DNA of 44,203 nt from assembly GCA_017854585.1 (NCBI GenBank), contig JAFMHK010000027.1, positions 1-44,203 of the forward strand, in the 5' to 3' direction. The notes under the pieces were generated by a model. The model made no database searches and had not been told where the DNA came from. It worked only from the letters and a program-made list of their open reading frames with translations. This DNA comes from Paracoccaceae bacterium. Lineage in GTDB: Bacteria; Pseudomonadota; Alphaproteobacteria; Rhodobacterales; Rhodobacteraceae. Both the position numbers and the translations under genes were made by a program. Shown one piece after another: positions 38,094 through 44,203 of this stretch (position 1 is the stretch's first letter; every line of letters begins with the position of its first letter).

Positions 38094-38495
38094 TTTCCCC
38101 GGGTGGGTGCGAATGGCGTTGGGTCCTTGGCAAAGAGTTGCCCGATTCCCATGCCTCGAACGTCTCCGTGATCATTTCTCAGTAGCAATAGAGCGTCCAG
38201 CCCATGTTTCTTGGCATGTTCCGTGCCTTTGTCGGGCCAAGAACCATCGGTGCGGTCGCTCAAGCGTCGGCTTCGGCACAGCTTTGCGCGATGGCAGCAA
38301 CTGAGGCCGGCGCGCCGATCAGTGTGCGGAGCCTCCGCCGCGACGGTCCAGCCTTGCCCGCCGGGCTGGAGCCTTTGCACGCGCATCTCGCCATCGGTGC
38401 CGACGAGGTCCGCCATGATGCCAAGTTCGGGAAGCGTGCCGTTCAGATCGAGCGCGACATTCGCGGCGGCGATTCCCGCTTTAGAGTACTGTCTG
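38094..38495 (-). pseudogene. Possible decayed gene between the metal ATPase and the cytochrome b gene
   Basis: No intact family can be recognised between the ATPase start and the cytochrome b terminator. On the minus strand one frame reads protein-like for ~55 codons (AAANVALDLNGTLPELGIMA, then DGEMRVQRLQPGGQGWTV). It then looks better in a neighbouring frame (SVAAIAQSCAEADA, APMVLGPTKARNMPRNMGW) that contains stops. That shift suggests a frameshifted relic of one gene, but with no identified homologue it could be noncoding GC-rich DNA. Confidence 0.3.
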
Positions 38496-38527
38496 GAAAA
38501 AAGGCCCCGCCGGGGAAAGGCGGGGCC
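38495..38527 (-). terminator. Rho-independent terminator of the PepSY-cytochrome b operon
   Basis: GGCCCCGCC (38503-38511) and GGCGGGGCC (38519-38527) form a perfect 9-pair stem with a 7-base loop. Read on the minus strand it is followed by TTTTTTCC, which puts it about 50 bases after the cytochrome b stop codon. Confidence 0.88.
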
Positions 38528-38575
38528 AGGTTCGGCCAAAGGGACAGTCGGCCTTGGGGTGTCAGTCGGATATGG

Positions 38576-39238
38576 TCAGGCGATATCGCCCGGTTCCGGC
38601 GCACGCTTTTCGCCGGTGACCATGGCGCGGGCGAGATTCTCGTGGTGCCGGAAGGACGCCAGCACGACCCCACCCACATGAAGTGCCACCAACAGCAGCA
38701 TCAGGTTGGCCAAGACCTCGTGCACCTCCTTGATCGCCTCGCCGCCGCCATCGCCCACGTCGGCTCCGGCTTCTTCGTCGGCCCACGCGGCCGTCACGAT
38801 TTGCGGCATCTCGGGCAGCAGCGCCAGACGCTCAGGCTCGGCCATCAGCCAACCGCTCAGCGCGGTGCCGGACAGCGTCAAGAGAAGCACCACGATCATC
38901 GCGGCGCCTGCCGGGTTATGGCCGAGATAGCGCCGTTCCTTGCCGCGAACCATGTCGGTCAGATAGGCGGCAGTTGCGGCAGGCCCCTTCAGGAACTGGG
39001 CAAAGCGGGCGTAGCGGCTGCCGATCAACCCCCAGACGAGGCGGAACGCAACAAGCCCCGCGACGACGTAACCTGCAATTTCGTGAACGGTCGAAAGCTC
39101 CTCCGCCGTGAACCACGCCACCGCGAAGGCTGCGACGAGGCTCCAGTGGAACACGCGCACCAGCGGATCCCAGACCCGCAGCTTTTCGGCCTTGGCAGTA
39201 TCCCGTTGTCGTGTGCCTTGCTGGACTGTTTCAGTCAT
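38576..39238 (-). CDS. Cytochrome b561-type membrane protein (cytochrome b/b6 domain)
   Basis: The ~220-residue protein has four membrane helices and heme-ligand histidines placed as in di-heme cytochrome b561: one in VRVFHWSLVAAFAVAW, one in STVHEIAGYVVAGLVAF, and one or two in ALHVGGVVLASFRHHEN and EVHEVLANLMLLL. Such proteins pass electrons from the quinone pool or to periplasmic partners. An acidic Gly/Asp loop (EEAGADVGDGGGE) lies between helices 3 and 4. ATG 39238 has GGAGG five bases before it. The start lies inside the last codons of the PepSY gene (8-base overlap), so the two are coupled. Confidence 0.9.
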   Translation of the reverse strand: MTETVQQGTRQRDTAKAEKLRVWDPLVRVFHWSLVAAFAVAWFTAEELSTVHEIAGYVVAGLVAFRLVWGLIGSRYARFAQFLKGPAATAAYLTDMVRGKERRYLGHNPAGAAMIVVLLLTLSGTALSGWLMAEPERLALLPEMPQIVTAAWADEEAGADVGDGGGEAIKEVHEVLANLMLLLVALHVGGVVLASFRHHENLARAMVTGEKRAPEPGDIA

Positions 39239-39554
39239 CATCGCCTCCTTCGTGATTCTGGTCGGAACCATCGCCGTTGTCGTCGTCGATCTCGTATTCG
39301 ATCTCGATCAACTCAAGCGTGGACGGGTGGACGGTCACCTCGATCCGGCGCCCTGCGGCGTCGGCGCCTTCGATCTCGTAGCAGCCGTCGTCGATCTTGA
39401 TGCGGCGCACCGTCCAGCCGTTTTCTGCGGCAAGTCGGGCAACGGCATCGCGCGGCTGCCAGTCGGCCATCGGCACAAAGCAATCATCGCTGGCCAACGC
39501 CGGCCCGGCCGACAGAACCGCGAGAAATCCCAGAATTGTCAATGTCTTCTGCAT
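39231..39554 (-). CDS. PepSY-domain secreted protein
   Basis: The 107-residue protein has a signal peptide (MQKTLTILGFLAVLSAGPALA) and one PepSY domain: DAVARLAAENGWTVRRIKID, GCYEIEGADAAGRRIEVTVH, PSTLELIEIEYEIDDD. Two Cys (DDCFVP, DDGCYE) may form a disulfide. It ends in a very acidic Asp/Glu/His tail that could bind cations. Small PepSY proteins often accompany two-component systems and b-type cytochromes, as here; the role is usually given as inhibitory or metal/redox sensing, which is inference. The promoter faces the response-regulator gene. Confidence 0.9.
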   Translation of the reverse strand: MQKTLTILGFLAVLSAGPALASDDCFVPMADWQPRDAVARLAAENGWTVRRIKIDDGCYEIEGADAAGRRIEVTVHPSTLELIEIEYEIDDDNGDGSDQNHEGGDDD

Positions 39555-39637
39555 GGGCCAAACTCCTCATTGTGGCCAGCTTGATGCAACTGTTGCGCGC
39601 TGAAGCTGACGGGAGCCTGAAGCAACGGGTCGGGTCA

Positions 39638-39660
39638 CGTCAGCCTTGCGTCAGGCGGAC
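39638..39660 (+). promoter_or_regulatory. Tandem CGTCAG repeats, possible response-regulator site
   Basis: CGTCAG occurs at 39638-39643 and again at 39649-39654, 11 bases from start to start, one DNA turn apart. OmpR/PhoB-type regulators usually bind such head-to-tail half-sites. Another direct repeat, CTGAAGC, lies at 39600 and 39617. The site sits in the 143-base region between the PepSY gene and the regulator gene, so it could control both directions. Chance is not excluded for a 6-base repeat. Confidence 0.3.
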
Positions 39661-39697
39661 GGATCAAGCAGGGGCGTCGGACAAGGAATTCAAAACC

Positions 39698-40357
39698 ATG
39701 CGCATCCTTCTTATCGAGGACGATACGGTTCTGGGCGCTGCGGTGCGTGACCAGATCGCAGGGGGTGGCCAGTCGGTGGACTGGGTCACCCGGCTGGATG
39801 CTGCGGGCGACGCGGTGCGCGCGGCCGCCTATGATCTGATCTTGCTTGACCTTATGCTGCCCGATGGCCGCGGCATCAGCTTTCTTAAGAAGCTTCGTGC
39901 GACCGGCGACGTGACGCCGGTGATCATCCTGACCGCGCTCGATCAGGTGTCTGACCGGATCGAAGGACTGAATGCAGGGGCGGACGATTATCTCGTTAAG
40001 CCGTTTGATCTGGCCGAGCTATCGGCGCGGATCGGGTCGGTCGCACGTCGTTATACCGGCAACCCAAATCCGATTGTCACGCACGGGTCGCTGGAAATCG
40101 ACCTTGCCGCCCGCACCATTCGCAGTGAGGGCAAGCCGATGCAGCTTACCGCACGCGAATGGGCACTTTTCGAGGCGTTTCTGTCCCGCCCCGGTCAGCT
40201 TCTGTCGAAGCCGCAACTCGAGGAGAAGCTTTACGCCTTTGACGCCGAGGTGGAGAGCAACACCATCGAAGTCCATGTCAGCCGTTTGCGCAAGAAACTG
40301 GGTGCGCTGGTCATCGAGACCGAACGCGGCCTTGGCTATCGGTTGGGCAAACCATGA
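39698..40357 (+). CDS. OmpR-family response regulator (QseB/PmrA type)
   Basis: The 219-residue regulator has a receiver domain (acidic Glu7-Asp8-Asp9, phospho-Asp51 in LILLDLMLPDG, Lys in YLVKPFDLAEL) and a winged-helix output domain ending SNTIEVHVSRLRKKLG and ERGLGYRLGKP. It most resembles the QseB/PmrA/CopR-like branch. The ATG at 39698 starts the standard MRILLIEDD; the frame is open upstream from 39536 without homology. The stop overlaps the kinase start (ATGA at 40354-40357). The divergent PepSY-cytochrome b operon is its likely target. Confidence 0.92.
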   Translation: MRILLIEDDTVLGAAVRDQIAGGGQSVDWVTRLDAAGDAVRAAAYDLILLDLMLPDGRGISFLKKLRATGDVTPVIILTALDQVSDRIEGLNAGADDYLVKPFDLAELSARIGSVARRYTGNPNPIVTHGSLEIDLAARTIRSEGKPMQLTAREWALFEAFLSRPGQLLSKPQLEEKLYAFDAEVESNTIEVHVSRLRKKLGALVIETERGLGYRLGKP

Positions 40358-41733
40358 GGTTTTCCCGAAGTTTGCAGGGCCGGTTGGGCCTGTCGCTGGG
40401 TATTCTTCTCACGCTGCTTTGGGTTCTCGCCGCCACACTCACTGCCGTGGTCGTTCGCAACGAGATGGACGAAGTCTTCGATTCTGCATTGCGTGAAACT
40501 GCGGAACGCATCCTGCCGCTGGCTGTTCTGGACATCATCGGACGTGAAGATGACGGGGTGACGCAAAGGCTCGCCGCAATTCGGGAGCATGACGAGTTCT
40601 TCACCTATCTGGTGCGTGACGGCGGGGGGCGGATTCTTTTGCAATCTCATGCCGCAGACCCTGACTTGTTTCCGGCCTATGACGGGCCGGGTTTTCGACA
40701 GACCGCGACCCATCGCTTTTATAGCGATGCGGTCCTGCAAGGAACGATCCGGATATCTGTCGCCGAACCGCTCGAGCATCGCGCAGCGGTTGCGCGCGAG
40801 ATCCAGTTGGGGCTTGGGTTGCCGCTTCTTGTTATCATGCCGATGGCGCTCTTGGCGATCATGGTGGCGGTGCGAACCAGCTTGGGCTCGCTGCGCCGGT
40901 TTCGCGGAAGTCTTGAGGCCCGCGATGCGAGGGATCTCGCGCCGGTTTCAGCGGACGAGCTTCCTTCTGAAATCGCGCCGCTGGCGACGACCCTCAACAC
41001 TCTTTTGGGGCGGTTGCGCGCGGCATTCGACGCGGAGCGAAGTTTTGCTGCCAATGCCGCGCATGAGTTGCGCACGCCACTGGCTGGCGCCATTGCGCAG
41101 GCGCAGCGGCTCCAGTCGGAAACGCTTGATCCAGCCGCCGCAGCGCGGGCGGCAGACATCGAGGCCACCCTCAAACGGCTCACGCGGCTTTCAGAACGCC
41201 TGATGCAACTCGCACGGGCCGAAGGCGGACGACTTCGGCTTGACCGAACGGCTGATCTCAGAATCGTTGCGCGTGTCGTAATCGAGGATATGGCCCGCAC
41301 CGGAGGTCGTGATCGCATCGCGCTGACGCTGCCGGAAACGCCGGTGATGTCGGACCTTGATCCCGACGCGTTCGGAATACTGTGCCGAAACCTCGTGGAG
41401 AACGCTCTGCGTCACGGCTCGCAGACTACCCCTGTCGAGATAACGTTGACATCGGATGGTCAATTGATTGTCGCGAACGAGGCGTCGGCTGTGCCACCCG
41501 AAACTCTGAAGCGGCTGACGGCCCGCTTCGAGCGTGCAGGCGCATCGATAGATGGCAGCGGGCTTGGCCTCACCATCGTCGCCGCGATTGCCGACCGTAT
41601 CGGCAGCCCGCTGGTTCTGAATTCGCCACGCCCGGGCGCTGGAACAGGGTTTCAGGCATCTATCCAGTTGCCGACGGACGTTTCGAAAGCATCCACGCAA
41701 GGCACCTTCGTCAAGCGCCAAGTCGATGTCTGA
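40354..41733 (+). CDS. Sensor histidine kinase of the two-component system
   Basis: The 459-residue kinase has a first membrane helix (residues ~10-35), a periplasmic sensor of ~115 residues, a second helix (~150-170: GLPLLVIMPMALLAIMVAV), a short HAMP-like linker, the His box AANAAHELRTPLAG (phospho-His237), N box LCRNLVENALRHG and G box GSGLGLTIVAAIADRIGS. The small periplasmic domain has no recognisable sensor fold, so the signal is unknown; the operon next to it suggests metal or redox. The gene is the last before an AT-rich mobile region. Confidence 0.93.
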   Translation: MRFSRSLQGRLGLSLGILLTLLWVLAATLTAVVVRNEMDEVFDSALRETAERILPLAVLDIIGREDDGVTQRLAAIREHDEFFTYLVRDGGGRILLQSHAADPDLFPAYDGPGFRQTATHRFYSDAVLQGTIRISVAEPLEHRAAVAREIQLGLGLPLLVIMPMALLAIMVAVRTSLGSLRRFRGSLEARDARDLAPVSADELPSEIAPLATTLNTLLGRLRAAFDAERSFAANAAHELRTPLAGAIAQAQRLQSETLDPAAAARAADIEATLKRLTRLSERLMQLARAEGGRLRLDRTADLRIVARVVIEDMARTGGRDRIALTLPETPVMSDLDPDAFGILCRNLVENALRHGSQTTPVEITLTSDGQLIVANEASAVPPETLKRLTARFERAGASIDGSGLGLTIVAAIADRIGSPLVLNSPRPGAGTGFQASIQLPTDVSKASTQGTFVKRQVDV

Positions 41734-41907
41734 AATATTTCCGGCAAGACCGCAGCCATTGTTTCGTCTTCCCCAGATCCGCAATTTGCCTCTGTCGGGT
41801 ATATGGAAAACGGGTGGAACCGCTGAAGTTCCGCGACGACCGGGACAGGCGCAAAGGTGCTGTCAGAAGCGGATGCGACAGCTTTGGATGACGGTAGCCT
41901 TCGCTGA

Positions 41908-42105
41908 GACATCTCCCAAGATATTGGTATAGTGAAGATTATAAGGATAGCCAAGGCTAAGGCCAAGGGGGTCTACAAGGGACGCAAGCCCACAATCGAC
42001 AGAGACAAGGTAAAGGGCCTCAAGGATGAAGGTCTATCTACATACAAGATCGCAGACACTATGGGCATCAGTCGGATGAGTGTTCATCGGATCTTGAACG
42101 GCTAA
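41908..42105 (+). pseudogene. Serine recombinase (resolvase/invertase) C-terminal fragment
   Basis: Translating 41908-42105 gives the end of a Pin/Tn3-type resolvase: IAKAKAKGVYKGRKPTIDRD, then KVKGLKDEGLSTYKIADTMG and ISRMSVHRILNG before TAA at 42103. This is the C-terminal DNA-binding helix-turn-helix with the linker that follows the catalytic domain. The catalytic domain with its Ser is absent and a stop lies just upstream of 41908, so the gene is a remnant of a mobile element. Codon use is more AT-rich than in the neighbouring kinase gene. Confidence 0.8.
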
Positions 42106-42134
42106 TCAGTCAGCACAGTCAGAAACAATGGGAC

Positions 42135-42159
42135 CCTCCAGAAAGCTGGGGGAATTTTT
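42135..42159 (+). terminator. Terminator after the recombinase remnant
   Basis: CCTCCAG (42135-42141) pairs with CTGGGGG (42146-42152; one T-G pair) around a 4-base loop, and AATTTTT follows. It is 30 bases past the recombinase stop. Confidence 0.55.
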
Positions 42160-42318
42160 GCCTCTGGTCAGTAACCCGTCCGAGCCACAACATAAAATTT
42201 CCGTGTGAGTACTCAGGATATCAACTGACATATGACTTTAGACGCCATCCCTGACCCATCGGCATGACGTGGACTAAATACGCGATTTGAGATTATTGAG
42301 TAACATCAATGGAGGCGA

Positions 42319-42358
42319 ATGCGTACCCGGAAATACATAAATCCTGAAGATTACTGTA
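42319..42358 (+). pseudogene. Possible 5' end of the gene interrupted by the IS element
   Basis: An ATG at 42319 with GGAGG seven bases upstream begins a 13-codon frame (MRTRKYINPEDYC) that runs into the left end of the insertion sequence and stops a few codons inside. If the element plus a 4-base duplication is removed, the frame continues directly into the right-hand coiled-coil gene (ISELNSAYEPNF). The join being in frame is suggestive but has a one-in-three chance by accident. Confidence 0.4.
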
Positions 42359-42374
42359 GGAAAGTCTGAAAAAC
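42359..42374 (+). repeat. Left terminal inverted repeat of the IS5-group element
   Basis: GGAAAGTCTGAAAAAC; pairs with 43519-43534 at 13 of 16 positions, with mismatches at positions 5, 12 and 13. Confidence 0.75.
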
Positions 42375-42431
42375 CTGCCGTTTCCGACGTGATCTGGTAG
42401 ACTGGAACGAAGCTTTCGAGGGGCCCAACCG

Positions 42432-43391
42432 ATGCCGAAACAACCCGCCATTCCCGGCCTGCGAGATGCGTTGAAGAAGAAGGTGACGCGGCGCGAGAAG
42501 TTCCTTTCTGAGATGAATACGGCTGTCCCTTGGGGCCGGCTTCTGGCGCTGATCGAGCCGCACTATCCGAAGGTTGGACCAAAGGGTGGTCGCCCACCCA
42601 TGCCCCTGGAGACAATGCTGCGGGTCTACTTCCTGCAGAACTGGTACGCGCTGAGCGATCCGATGGCGGAGGAGAGCCTCTACGACAGCGAGGCCATGCG
42701 GCGCTTTGCCGAGATCGAACTGGGCGATGACCGGATCCCGGACGAGACGACCATCCTCAACTTCCGGCACCTGCTAGAGCGGCATGGACTGACCGAGGCG
42801 ATCTTCGCCGAAGTGAACGGCTATCTGGCCGACAAGGGCATCACGTTGCGCTCTGGCACGATGGTCGATGCGACCATCATTGATGCGCCGTCTTCGACCA
42901 AAAACGAGGCCAAAGCGCGGGACCCGGAGATGTCATCGACCAAGAAGGGCAACGACTGGTACTTCGGGATGAAAGCTCATATCGGCGCCGACGCCGACAG
43001 CGGTATCGTCCACAGCTTGGAGACCACCACAGCCAAGACCCATGACAGCCAGGTCTGGGACGAACTGCTGCACGGCAACGAGACATCTGTCTGGGCGGAC
43101 AAGGGCTACGTCCATTCCGAACGGGAGGCGGCCTTCACGAAGGAAAGGGCAGTATTCTGGGGCGTCATGCGCAAGGCCCCCAAGGGCGGCGAGCTGGACC
43201 CGCTCGATGAACAGATCAACCGGATCATCGCGAAGGTGCGGGCCAAGGTTGAGCATCCGTTCCGGATCCTCAAACGCCAGTTCGGCCATGTGAAGACGCG
43301 CTACCGCGGGCTGGCCAAAAACCGGGCCCATCTGTTCACGCTGTTCGCCCTCGGCAACCTGTTCCTGACGCGTAGAAGGCTGGCGACATGA
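42432..43391 (+). CDS. IS5-group DDE transposase
   Basis: The 319-residue transposase aligns along its length with IS5 of E. coli as I remember it: RREKFLSEMNTAVPWGRLLA, RPPMPLETMLRVYFLQNWYA, ETTILNFRHLLERHGL. The DDE triad is visible as Asp in GTMVDATIIDAPSSTKN, Asp in VWADKGYVHSE, and Glu in KVEHPFRILKRQFGHVK. No frameshift or internal stop is seen, so it is probably functional. It fills nearly the whole element. Confidence 0.95.
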   Translation: MPKQPAIPGLRDALKKKVTRREKFLSEMNTAVPWGRLLALIEPHYPKVGPKGGRPPMPLETMLRVYFLQNWYALSDPMAEESLYDSEAMRRFAEIELGDDRIPDETTILNFRHLLERHGLTEAIFAEVNGYLADKGITLRSGTMVDATIIDAPSSTKNEAKARDPEMSSTKKGNDWYFGMKAHIGADADSGIVHSLETTTAKTHDSQVWDELLHGNETSVWADKGYVHSEREAAFTKERAVFWGVMRKAPKGGELDPLDEQINRIIAKVRAKVEHPFRILKRQFGHVKTRYRGLAKNRAHLFTLFALGNLFLTRRRLAT

Positions 43392-44203
43392 GGCGGAGTC
43401 TGCCCAAAATCGGCCAATCCCCCCCCTCAGGCGGCCAAAACAGCACGAAAATTGCTGGAAATAGGCCGTCTGGCGCCCCAAGCTGCCTTCAAGCCGGAAC
43501 GTCGGCGCAGCAGAAGACGTTGATCAGACGTTCCCTAATATCTGAATTGAATTCGGCCTATGAGCCAAATTTCACTAACCTATTCCCACTGATTTCTTAC
43601 GCTGTCGCGCGAACTGTTGACTTTAGTAGATTGGAAGCTGAAGGGCGAGCGGCAGTACAGACTGTTAGAGATGAGACCGATAAAGTTGTAAATGAACTGA
43701 ACGAGTCGTCCCAAAGTGCCCAGTCAATTCTGGCGGAAGTGCGAATAGCAGCCGCGGAGCAAGGAGTTAGTCAGGAAGCAATACATTTCAAAATAGAAGC
43801 AGACAACCATGAAGCCGCTTCGTATAGTTGGATGGTTGCGTCTATAGTGATGGCAGCAGTCGTTTTGTTTTATGCAGCTCTCTCGTTGTTATTTCCAAGC
43901 ATAGAAATATTGAGGGCTGATAGCATTTCTGAGGCAATCCAACTGACGGCAAGCAAGCTGCTTATATTTTTCGTGTTGGCGTTTGGTCTTTTTCAATGTA
44001 TCCGGAATTTTAGCGCACATAAGCATAATGTCGTCACAAATAGGCACCGTCAAAACGCTCTTATGACCTATCGTACTTTAGCAGAAGCTGGAAGCACGCA
44101 AGAGGCACGAGATACGATTCTACAGCACGCCGCAGCGGCTGTTTATTCACCGAACGAATCAGGTTATCTGAAGAGCGAAGAACGGGGTTATGGTGGCAGC
44201 CCG
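43388..44203 (+). CDS. Coiled-coil, two-transmembrane protein of unknown family; 5' end disrupted by the IS, 3' end outside the window
   Basis: The frame is open from an ATG at 43388, inside the IS and overlapping the transposase stop as ATGA, to the window end. The native part starts just right of the IS at 43535. The order is: a short N-terminal segment (ELNSAYEPNFTNLFPLISYA), a charged helical or coiled-coil stretch (about 43620-43800), a first membrane helix (SWMVASIVMAAVVLFYAALS, about 43829), a second (KLLIFFVLAFGLFQCI, about 43955-44002), and a soluble tail with NRHRQNALMTYRTLAEAGS, ARDTILQHAAAAVYSP and SGYLKSEERGYGGSP. The tail looks conserved (a helical bundle after HRQNAL), but I cannot name the family. 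The AT-rich sequence and mobile neighbours point to acquired DNA. Confidence 0.65.
   Translation, partial: MRRSLPKIGQSPPSGGQNSTKIAGNRPSGAPSCLQAGTSAQQKTLIRRSLISELNSAYEPNFTNLFPLISYAVARTVDFSRLEAEGRAAVQTVRDETDKVVNELNESSQSAQSILAEVRIAAAEQGVSQEAIHFKIEADNHEAASYSWMVASIVMAAVVLFYAALSLLFPSIEILRADSISEAIQLTASKLLIFFVLAFGLFQCIRNFSAHKHNVVTNRHRQNALMTYRTLAEAGSTQEARDTILQHAAAAVYSPNESGYLKSEERGYGGSP
43519..43534 (-). repeat. Right terminal inverted repeat of the IS5-group element
   Basis: Read on the minus strand GGAACGTCTGATCAAC; it mirrors the left end at 42359-42374. Confidence 0.75.

Larger units (their letters stand above)
42359..43534 (+). mobile_element. IS5-group insertion sequence, intact
   Basis: A 1176-base element holds one transposase gene between imperfect terminal inverted repeats. 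The left end GGAAAGTCTGAAAAAC (42359-42374) matches the reverse complement of the right end (43519-43534) at 13 of 16 positions. IS5-group elements are about 1.2 kb and duplicate 4 bases (YTAR type). The flanking tetranucleotides here are TGTA on the left and CTAA on the right, so there is no clean target duplication; mutation, or recombination between two copies, would explain it. Confidence 0.82.

Noticed and set aside
38204..39400. 398-codon plus-strand frame covering cytochrome b and PepSY genes
   Set aside because: It crosses a strong minus-strand terminator and mirrors two real genes with signal peptide and heme histidines.
42355..43538. Perfect target-site duplication for the IS element
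   Set aside because: The flanking tetranucleotides TGTA and CTAA differ at two positions; only a shared TA adjacent to one choice of boundary can be seen.
1..44203. CRISPR arrays, tRNA and rRNA genes, classic riboswitches
   Set aside because: No regularly spaced repeats, cloverleaf with a T-loop consensus, rRNA core sequences or known riboswitch cores were recognised by eye; a covariance-model scan was not possible.

Overview
The window looks like chromosomal DNA of a Rhodobacterales-type alphaproteobacterium (Roseobacter/Paracoccus relatives). The reasons are a GC-rich coding bias, a Rhodobacter-type porin, a CenR-like response regulator, a DUF1674 protein, the dapC-ftsK-lolA and rbfA-DUF2233-truB gene orders, and a MutL that carries its own endonuclease motif. 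Genus and species cannot be read from the sequence alone.

Positions 1-36123 are dense core genome. From left to right they hold: the end of a porin gene; a PLP homeostasis protein; ribA with an L,D-transpeptidase; a CenR-like regulator followed by a possible small RNA; xthA; a run of cnoX-like thioredoxin, Lon-substrate-domain protein and Trm112; a UbiH-family monooxygenase; an amidase; dapC, ftsK and lolA; a lytic transglycosylase lipoprotein; an AEC transporter; hspQ; a gamma-glutamyltransferase; an anti-sigma/antagonist pair; a thiolase; msrC; rmuC; mutL; and a long minus-strand block rsmB - heparinase-like - purH - lspA - DUF3035 lipoprotein - M16 peptidase (active) - M16 peptidase (inactive). 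It ends with a DUF1674 protein, a small secreted protein, dapB, rbfA, a DUF2233 protein and truB. Themes are envelope biogenesis and division, lysine and riboflavin supply, ribosome and tRNA maturation, and DNA repair.

Positions 36156-41733 form an accessory block: a P1B-type metal ATPase without an N-terminal metal-binding domain, a roughly 490-base stretch with only decayed coding signal, and a PepSY + cytochrome b561-like pair facing an OmpR-type two-component system. The shared intergenic region carries tandem repeats that could be the regulator's binding site. I infer a metal- or redox-responsive envelope cassette.

Positions 41734-44203 are visibly more AT-rich and mobile. They hold the C-terminal stub of a serine recombinase, a terminator, and an intact IS5-group insertion sequence (42359-43534). 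The element appears to have landed near the start of a gene for a coiled-coil, two-transmembrane protein that runs off the window end. If the usual 4-base IS5 target duplication is removed, a short well-placed ORF on the left (ATG at 42319 behind GGAGG) joins the right-hand gene in frame. This protein, of no family I recognise and lying in a mobile region, is the best candidate here for something undescribed.
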